From positions 1-64,000 of the forward strand of contig CAVTOR010000008.1 of assembly GCA_963736235.1 (NCBI GenBank): a stretch of 64,000 bases of DNA, given 5' to 3'. Shown here in pieces: positions 58,247 to 64,000 of this stretch; the stretch's first letter is position 1, and each line of letters begins with the position of its first letter. The stretch is from CAVORB01 sp963736235 (GTDB lineage: Bacteria > Pseudomonadota > Gammaproteobacteria > Chromatiales > Chromatiaceae). The notes beneath the pieces were generated by a model. It was not told where the DNA came from. It saw nothing but the letters and a program-made list of their open reading frames with translations, and searched no databases. The translations under genes were made by a program, and so were the position numbers.

Positions 58247-58890
58247 TTCGCTGATACCTTCTTTTTCGCCGATTCCGTCTTTTTGTCGGAATCCTGGGCC
58301 TCAAACTCCTCCAGATAACGGTACGTCTTGACCGTCGCTTTCAGCTTCAGGTTATCGTCGGCGCTCTTGGCCGAGCCGGAGTCGATCCCGACATCGTGGA
58401 TGGTGACGATCCGCGGTAGCCCCGCGAGTCCGCTGATGAAGCGTCCGAAATCATGGTAACGACCGGTGACTCGTACCTGTATCGGGAGCTCGGCGTAAAA
58501 GTCCTTCGTCTGCTCCTCCGCGGGTTGGAAGAGTTCGAACTCGAGACCAGACGCAAGGCCCGTTTGGGAGACGTCGACCAGCAGCGCCGCAACCTCCGTC
58601 TTGTCCGGAAGCTGCCGCAGCATGGCGCCGAAGGATTCTTTCATCTCTTCCAGCTGCTGCCGGTAAGCATCCAGATTGGCCGCCTTTTGCTGTTTCGACT
58701 CGAATTCGGCGCGCAACGTCACCTCAGTTTTCTCGACACCCTGGAGCCGGTCCAGTTGCTCCCGCGTATCGTAGTAGTACCAGGCCCCGGCGACGCCTGC
58801 GCACAGCAAGAGGACGACAAAGGCCTTGACGAAGCCTGGCCATTCGCCGATGTTGCTGAAATCGAGCTCGTTGAGTTGTTTGAGATCCAT
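58243..58890 (-). CDS. pilO: Type IV pilus assembly protein PilO
   Basis: PilO forms a heterodimer with PilN in the inner membrane. The 215-residue protein has a short N-terminal tail (MDLKQLNELDFSNIGEWPGF), one membrane helix (about 22-42) and a coiled coil (about 45-90). A ferredoxin-like domain with ELPIQVRVTGRYHDFGRFIS follows, characteristic of PilO. It precedes pilP with a 4-nt overlap. The gene lies 194 nt after pilN, more than usual for this cluster. Confidence 0.95.
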   Translation of the reverse strand: MDLKQLNELDFSNIGEWPGFVKAFVVLLLCAGVAGAWYYYDTREQLDRLQGVEKTEVTLRAEFESKQQKAANLDAYRQQLEEMKESFGAMLRQLPDKTEVAALLVDVSQTGLASGLEFELFQPAEEQTKDFYAELPIQVRVTGRYHDFGRFISGLAGLPRIVTIHDVGIDSGSAKSADDNLKLKATVKTYRYLEEFEAQDSDKKTESAKKKVSAK

Positions 58891-59084
58891 TTCCGGGTCG
58901 CGTCAGTTCTCAGTTATGCCATTGGCCCCGCGCAAACGGCGTGCCGCATGGTCAGCCGCCGCCCCCTCGATGCACCGGCTCGGGCAAGGCGCACTTTCCG
59001 CCGCACCGCCCCCTGAAGAGCACGGGTCAGACCCACACGCAGGCGTCCCGCTTGGCCGTCTTCACCCCACCCGTCGGACATGGG

Positions 59085-59651
59085 TCAACCGATGTCGTCG
59101 CGGTCTTGCCCCGGCCGTATCTGGCTGAACTGCAGCCTGAAATGGCTCAAACCGGTGCCAGTCTTGTCCTTGTGCTCGATGAGCAGCAGCCGCGGATCAC
59201 CAACCCACGGGGACGCCTCGATGTTGCGCATGAAGGCGGAAACCCGAGCGTTGGATTGCGCGCGCCCCTCGACGACGACAGTTCGCTCGGTCTGATCCAA
59301 TTTGGTGAGGTAGACCCCAGGGGGAATTGCGATGACCAGCTCATCGAATAGATGAACCACCTCCGGGCGACTCTGCTGCAGCTGCTGAATCACGTCCATG
59401 CGCGCGAGCAGGTTGGCCTTCGTTTTCTCGAGGTCCTGGATCTCTTTGATCTGGCGGTCGAGTTTGCTGATCTCCTGCTGCAGAAATTGGTTGCGTTCCT
59501 GCTGGCCGGAGATCAAACGTTCCACGTGCAGATGCACGCCGAGCCCGAGAATGAGCGTCGCACCCAGGCCGGTCGCCACCATGACGAAGAACTCTCGTTG
59601 CCGGCGCTTTCGCTCTGTCTCGCGCCAGGGGAGCAGATTGATACGCGCCAT
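59085..59651 (-). CDS. pilN: Type IV pilus assembly protein PilN
   Basis: PilN is a bitopic inner-membrane protein that binds PilM through its N-terminus. The 188-residue protein begins MARINLLPWRE, the conserved PilM-binding motif. A membrane helix (about 20-42), a coiled coil and a ferredoxin-like domain follow (PPGVYLTKLDQTERTVVVEG). It starts immediately after the pilM stop codon. It is followed by a gap of 194 nt before pilO, in which I see no gene. Confidence 0.96.
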   Translation of the reverse strand: MARINLLPWRETERKRRQREFFVMVATGLGATLILGLGVHLHVERLISGQQERNQFLQQEISKLDRQIKEIQDLEKTKANLLARMDVIQQLQQSRPEVVHLFDELVIAIPPGVYLTKLDQTERTVVVEGRAQSNARVSAFMRNIEASPWVGDPRLLLIEHKDKTGTGLSHFRLQFSQIRPGQDRDDIG

Positions 59652-60725
59652 TTACTCGAACCCCCTCAGCGCCAGACCGACCGCGATCATCATTGCCGGG
59701 GCGTCCCGGTTGAGGGACGACGCAGGTACCTTTGGTGACATCGACATGTGGGCAAAGGGGTTGGCAACCGTGGTGGAAATGCCCAAGCGTTCTTCCACCA
59801 GCTCGTCTATGCTGCGGATGCTCGCCGCCCCTCCGGCTAGGATGACCCGGTCGACACGGTTGTAGCTGCTTCCGGAGTAGAAGAACTGGAGCGCCCTGCT
59901 GATCTGCTGCGCCAGCGCCTCCTTGAAGGGGCCCAGCACGTCGCTGCCGTAGTTCTCTGGCAAGCCTCCGTCGATGACCTTTTGCAACGCCTGATCACGC
60001 GCCATCCCATAGCGGCGCTGGACTTCCTCGATCAGTTGCAGGCTTCCGAAATTCTGCTCCCGGGTGTAGCTGGTTTGACCGTTATGGAGGACGTGCAGGG
60101 TGGTCGTGGTGGCGCCGATATCCGCGATCGCCACGGTCTGCTCTCCCGATTCGCCGGCACCGTTTCCAGCGATGAGGCTGCAGGCGCTTTCCATCGCATA
60201 GGCCTCCACGTCCACTACGGACGCGGTGAGACCACCGATTTCGAGCGCGGCCACGCGGTCATCCACATTCTCGCGGCGGGAAGCCGCAAGCAAGACATCG
60301 ACCATCTCCCCGCCGCCGCTGGACGGACCGAGAACGTCGAAGTCGATGTTGACCTCTTCCAAGGGATAGGGGATGTATTGATCGGCCTCGAGCTGGATTT
60401 GGGTCTCCATCTCGGCGTCGCTGAGGTCCGCGGCCATGGAAATCACCTTGGTAATCACCGCGGATCCCGACACCGCAACCGCCGCGTTCTTGCTCTTGGT
60501 ACCGGAACGCTGCACCGCCTTGCGAATACTCTCGCCAACAGCCTGGACATCAGCGAGTTTCTTTTCTACCACAGCGTTGACCGGAACCGGCTCAAGGGCG
60601 TAGTGCTCGACCCGGAAAAGAGCCGTCGCGCCCCCTGTTGCTTGCGATAATTCAATGAGCTTGATGGCCGTCGAGCTAATATCGACTCCCACCAGAGCGG
60701 GCTTTTTGCGGCCGAAACTGAACAT
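59652..60725 (-). CDS. pilM: Type IV pilus actin-like protein PilM
   Basis: PilM is a cytoplasmic actin-like ATPase-fold protein that binds PilN. The 357-residue protein has the N-terminal phosphate loop VGVDISSTAIKLIELS, the block ADQYIPYPLEEVNIDFDVLG, and the C-terminal VILAGGAASIRSIDELVEER. The start ATG 60725 gives MFSFGRKKPALVGVDI, the usual N-terminus. It leads the pilMNOPQ operon; the promoter probably lies in the 480 nt upstream, which contain a palindrome at 60777. Confidence 0.97.
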   Translation of the reverse strand: MFSFGRKKPALVGVDISSTAIKLIELSQATGGATALFRVEHYALEPVPVNAVVEKKLADVQAVGESIRKAVQRSGTKSKNAAVAVSGSAVITKVISMAADLSDAEMETQIQLEADQYIPYPLEEVNIDFDVLGPSSGGGEMVDVLLAASRRENVDDRVAALEIGGLTASVVDVEAYAMESACSLIAGNGAGESGEQTVAIADIGATTTTLHVLHNGQTSYTREQNFGSLQLIEEVQRRYGMARDQALQKVIDGGLPENYGSDVLGPFKEALAQQISRALQFFYSGSSYNRVDRVILAGGAASIRSIDELVEERLGISTTVANPFAHMSMSPKVPASSLNRDAPAMMIAVGLALRGFE

Positions 60726-61205
60726 AATTTTTGGCAGGCAGTCCCCGGTAGCGGATTATTGTTTATGCAGTCTCTTCGGACTTGGGACTAACTATATATC
60801 AAGTCCGGAGTTTTTGGAAAGAAGTAGTTGCAAAAAAATCTTGTGCGGCGCGACGGCCACTCAACTGCGTCCATGCCGAGCCGCAAACGTCCATCCTGTT
60901 CTACCCCGCCGACGTTCGCCAATTGTGTCAAGTTGGACTTTAACGTTGCGCTTTAGCATCGTGATCTGTCGCTTCTTTTTTGCGGCGGCAACAAAGCAAC
61001 AATGTCGTTTCCTTACCAGTCCACGCTTCCAGCCGTTGACGCTGCAGGGAGGAGCAGGGAGAAGGTCCGGCACCCTCAGGGCGGTTTCGGGGCTACAATC
61101 CCATCAGCACCTGCACCCTGCCATTTTCCCGCTACGGAGGGCCGGCGGCGATGATCGAACCCAGCGCTCCCGCCGCATTCCACACCAGACCGCACCGCGA
61201 CTGAG
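60726..61205. other. Divergent region between pilM and a hypothetical gene
   Basis: About 480 nt. In many gammaproteobacteria the penicillin-binding protein gene mrcA is divergent from pilM; here it is not found. The A/T-rich first 110 nt probably contain the pilM promoter and an inverted repeat. I see no gene in the remaining 300 nt. Confidence 0.45.
60777..60807. promoter_or_regulatory. Inverted repeat upstream of pilM
   Basis: CGGACTTG and CAAGTCCG form a perfect 8-bp inverted repeat with a 15-nt A/T-rich spacer containing TATATA. It lies 52-82 nt before the pilM start, so it could be an operator overlapping the promoter or a hairpin. On the plus strand it is followed by TTTTT. Confidence 0.45.
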
Positions 61206-61832
61206 ATGGGCGCACGCAATCGCTCGGGCTTACAGCGCCAGCGTCTCGCCTACGAGGCGGCTCGCATCATGGCGGAACAGGGGATAACGGAGTTCGAGCA
61301 CGCCCGTCGCAAGGCTGCCGAGCGCGCGCGCGTCAGCGACCGACGAACCTGGCCCAGTAACGAAGAGATACAACAGGCCCTCGTCCAACGCCTCAGGCTT
61401 TTTCAGCGCGAGAAACAGGACGCGGAAATCAGGCAGTTGAGGAATCAGGCATTGGAGGCGATGCGCGCATTCGCGCGCTTCAATCCGCGCCTGGTCGGCC
61501 CAGTACTGGCCGGAACGGCGGACAGCGCCGGCGGGGTGCGCCTGCACCTCTTCGCCGATAACCCCGAGGAGATCGCGCTGACGCTTATCGAGCAGAGAAT
61601 CCCCTGGCAGCAACGCGAGATCGCCCTGCGCTTCTCGGGGGGGACCCGGCATCAGCATCCCGCGCTCACCTTCGTCGCGGGCGAGACGCCGTTCGAGTTG
61701 ATCATCCTGCCCCTCGCCGCCGAGCGAAACCCGCCTCTCGACGCCGTCAGCGAAAGGCCGGAGCGAGGCGCGGACATTCGCGGGTTGGAGCGGCTGTTGG
61801 GCGAAGACGCCTCTGCGGGTGCGCCGCTTTGA
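61206..61832 (+). CDS. Conserved gammaproteobacterial hypothetical protein
   Basis: The 208-residue protein (MGARNRSGLQRQRLAYEAAR...) resembles a family I recall from pseudomonads. It starts with a helical basic N-terminus, then has a block RFNPRLVGPVLAGTADSAGG and VRLHLFADNPEEIALTLIEQ that looks like a nucleotidyltransferase-type alpha/beta fold. No catalytic residues can be assigned. It has no signal or membrane segment. It is convergent with gltA, whose stop is 6 nt away. The function is unknown. Confidence 0.7.
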   Translation: MGARNRSGLQRQRLAYEAARIMAEQGITEFEHARRKAAERARVSDRRTWPSNEEIQQALVQRLRLFQREKQDAEIRQLRNQALEAMRAFARFNPRLVGPVLAGTADSAGGVRLHLFADNPEEIALTLIEQRIPWQQREIALRFSGGTRHQHPALTFVAGETPFELIILPLAAERNPPLDAVSERPERGADIRGLERLLGEDASAGAPL

Positions 61833-61838
61833 CCCAAG

Positions 61839-63137
61839 TTATCGTTTGGAGATCGGCACGTAGTCCCGCTCCTCGGGACCGTGATAGATCTGACGCGGCC
61901 GTCCGATACGATTGTTCGGGTCGGACATCATCTCCGTCCAGTGGGATACCCAGCCCACGGTGCGCGCGACCGCGAACATCACGGTGAACATGGTGCGGGG
62001 AATCCCGAGCGCCTGGTAGATGATCCCCGAGTAGAAATCCACGTTCGGATAGAGCTTCCGGTCCACGAAATAGTCGTCGCTGAGCGCGATCTCCTCGAGC
62101 TTGAGAGCGAGCTCGAACAAGGGGTTGTCCGCCGCGGCGGGCAACTCCTCGAGGACCTGGTGACAGACCTCGCGGATAATCTTCGCGCGCGGGTCGTAGT
62201 TCTTGTACACCCGGTGCCCGAAGCCCATGAGGCGGAACGGGTCGTCCTTGTCCTTGGCCTTGTCCATGAACGTTTGCACATTGCGGACGTCGCCGATCTC
62301 TTCGAGCATGTCCAGCACCGCCTCGTTCGCACCGCCGTGGGCGGGCCCCCAGAGGGACGCGATACCCGCGGCCACACATGCGAAGGGGTTGGCACCGGAG
62401 CTCCCCGCCAGCCGGACGGTGGAGGTGCTGGCGTTTTGCTCATGGTCCGCGTGCAGGATGAAGAGCAGGTTCATCGCCTTTTCGGCGATCAGCGAGGGCT
62501 CGTAATCCTCGCACGGTGTTGCGAACATCATGTGCAGGAAGTTGGCCGCGTAACGCAGATCGTTGCGCGGGTACATGATCGGCTCGCCGACGTTGTGCTT
62601 GTACGCCGCGGCGGCGATGGTCGGAACCTTGGCGATCAACCGGTGCGCGGATACCTCGCGATAGCGCGCGTCATGGATGTCCATCGACTCATGATAGAAC
62701 GCCGAGAGTGACCCGACCACGCCCACCAGCATGGCCATGGGATGCGCATCGTAGTGAAAGCCATTCAAGAAGCTCTTCAGCTTCTCGTTCATCATGGTGT
62801 GGTGACTGATGATTCCCTCGAACTCGTCGAGTTCCTGCTTGTTGGGCAGCTCGCCATAGAACAGCAGGTAGGCGACCTCCAGGAAGCTCGCCTTGGTGGC
62901 GAGTTGCTCGATGGGGTACCCGCGATAGAGCAGAACGCCCTTCTCGCCGTCGATGTAGGTGATGGCGCTGTGGCAGCTCGCCGTCGCCATAAAGCCGGGG
63001 TCGTAGGTAAACATCCCCGCGTTCTTGTACAGCGCCGAGATATCGACCGCCGGTGGTCCAATCGTGCCCTGAAGCAGTGCGTACTCGGAGGAATCTCCGG
63101 TCGCGTTATTGGTGATGGTAACGGAATCATTCGCCAT
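61839..63137 (-). CDS. gltA: Citrate synthase (type II) GltA
   Basis: GltA condenses acetyl-CoA and oxaloacetate, the entry step of the TCA cycle. The 432-residue protein has the type II N-terminal beta domain (SVTITNNATGDSSEYALLQG). The active-site His lies in LFILHADHEQNASTSTVRLA, and SLWGPAHGGANEAVLDMLEE, GFGHRVYKNYDPRA and the Asp segment NVDFYSGIIYQALGIPRTMF follow. Type II enzymes are hexameric and inhibited by NADH. It is intact and lies next to malate dehydrogenase, which makes its substrate oxaloacetate. Confidence 0.98.
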   Translation of the reverse strand: MANDSVTITNNATGDSSEYALLQGTIGPPAVDISALYKNAGMFTYDPGFMATASCHSAITYIDGEKGVLLYRGYPIEQLATKASFLEVAYLLFYGELPNKQELDEFEGIISHHTMMNEKLKSFLNGFHYDAHPMAMLVGVVGSLSAFYHESMDIHDARYREVSAHRLIAKVPTIAAAAYKHNVGEPIMYPRNDLRYAANFLHMMFATPCEDYEPSLIAEKAMNLLFILHADHEQNASTSTVRLAGSSGANPFACVAAGIASLWGPAHGGANEAVLDMLEEIGDVRNVQTFMDKAKDKDDPFRLMGFGHRVYKNYDPRAKIIREVCHQVLEELPAAADNPLFELALKLEEIALSDDYFVDRKLYPNVDFYSGIIYQALGIPRTMFTVMFAVARTVGWVSHWTEMMSDPNNRIGRPRQIYHGPEERDYVPISKR

Positions 63138-63521
63138 AAGGCGCTCCTGGCTGTGATTCGAACAACGGGACGGTTCAGCCGCTCGTGCGATGACGGGGTC
63201 AACACCAGCCGGCCGGTACCGCTAGATTATAACCCGCTGAAAAACTGAGGAAACCGTGAAAACCCTAACGCCGACGAAGAATGAACGAATGCCGATTCGG
63301 CCTCCCAGGCGATAATCGGCACCACCCTGGAGCGGAAGGGGAAAATCTGCCCCCGAACTACCGTAACCCGCTCCCCCCGTCGTACCCACGACGACGCAAG
63401 TCATTGCTGCGCAATTACCGTGCCGAGAATCAGTTGGCGCCGAGATCGGAACCGGCGCCGTCCTCGAACCCGGCCATCCGCGGTCCCTGCCACGCACGAC
63501 GAACTGACCACTGGCGTCCGT
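63138..63521. other. Intergenic region between gltA and mdh
   Basis: About 384 nt separate gltA from the upstream malate dehydrogenase gene on the same strand. No gene is supported. The short stretch CCGCTGAAAAACTGAGGAAA near 63235 is A-rich and may hold the gltA promoter. Confidence 0.45.
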
Positions 63522-64000
63522 TCAGAGATCCCTCATGCGTTCCGCATCGGCGCGCACCAACGCCACCGACCTGGCAAAAGCGGCACTCTCGTCGCCGTTG
63601 AGCTCGAGCTCAACCACCGATTCCACGCCCCGCTCGCTCAGGATACAGGGTACGCCGGTCGCGATATCCGCCTCACCGTACTCCCCCTCCAACATGGCAA
63701 CGCAGGGAAGCAGCCGCCTCCGATTGTGGGCGATAGCGTCCACCATGGCGGCAACGGCCGCCCCCGGGGCATCGTAGGCCACGGAGTTCTTCCGCAGGGC
63801 CAGGATCTCCGCACCGCCCTTACGGGTGCGCTCGATGATGGCCTGCAGGCGGTCCTCGGACAGAAAATGCGCAATCGGAATGCCGTTGACGGTGCAGAAT
63901 CTGGGCAGCGCGAGCATCGCTTCGCCGTGCCCGCCCATCACCATGGTCGTGATGTCCATCGCCGAGAAGCCCGTCTCCTGCGCGATAAAACTCGCCATGC
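63522..64000 (-). CDS. mdh: Malate dehydrogenase, C-terminal part
   Basis: The gene is cut by the window edge; only the last ~159 residues are visible. They are LDH-like malate dehydrogenase: MVMGGHGEAMLALPRFCTVN carries the catalytic His, and NSVAYDAPGAAVAAMVDAIA and YGEADIATGVPCILSERGVE follow. The enzyme oxidises malate to oxaloacetate. The frame continues to the window edge. The neighbouring gltA uses its product. Confidence 0.93.
   Translation of the reverse strand, partial: MASFIAQETGFSAMDITTMVMGGHGEAMLALPRFCTVNGIPIAHFLSEDRLQAIIERTRKGGAEILALRKNSVAYDAPGAAVAAMVDAIAHNRRRLLPCVAMLEGEYGEADIATGVPCILSERGVESVVELELNGDESAAFARSVALVRADAERMRDL

Noticed and set aside
56561..58318. Plus-strand open frame of 585 codons
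   Set aside because: It is antisense to pilQ and pilP and has no domain; rejected as a shadow.

Overview
The window is a high-GC gammaproteobacterial chromosome segment. The core gene order (ruvB, ybgC-tolQRAB-pal-cpoB-queE-queC, tRNA-Lys; pilMNOPQ-aroK-aroB; gltBD; gltA and mdh) fits a Chromatiales/Ectothiorhodospiraceae- or pseudomonad-like lineage. That placement is inferred from synteny and domain content, not from a search.

Layout. Positions 1-17680 are accessory: a zinc-ribbon/TPR membrane protein, a broken SRAP (YedK-like) gene, an H-NS-like protein, several very small genes, three CRP-like palindromes and a perfect DnaA-box palindrome. Two c-type di-heme peroxidases flank a nest of insertion sequences (an IS66 remnant and an IS630-like element with TA duplication). 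An IS91-like transposase/integrase pair and an exported rhodanese follow. Positions 18083-18701 hold a Phd/PIN toxin-antitoxin pair whose antitoxin is frameshifted. Positions 19762-28018 hold a reduced conjugative-element module on the minus strand: AlpA, an HTH/DnaT-like protein, a DnaC-like loader, TraF, TraH and a TraG that carries a lysozyme-like C-terminal domain. It lies beside a tRNA-Lys gene, and no integrase is visible next to that tRNA.

Positions 28909-37582 are the conserved queuosine and Tol-Pal envelope block plus ruvB. Positions 37860-43918 hold an ankyrin lipoprotein, a TetR-controlled peroxiredoxin/old-yellow-enzyme pair and a two-GAF histidine kinase with its receiver protein. 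Positions 44263-46896 hold two tandem, recently duplicated secreted beta-helix-like proteins. From 46992 to the end are glutamate synthase, shikimate genes, the type IV pilus alignment complex, citrate synthase and the C-terminal part of malate dehydrogenase.

A caution for the whole window: gltB, gltD, traF, traH, the dnaC-like gene and the tandem surface genes are interrupted almost only by single-base expansions of short homopolymers, while the residues on either side stay fully conserved. This looks like sequencing or assembly error more than gene decay, so these genes may be intact in the organism. The SRAP gene, the IS630 transposase, the antitoxin and the IS91-linked integrase have different kinds of lesion and are judged separately.
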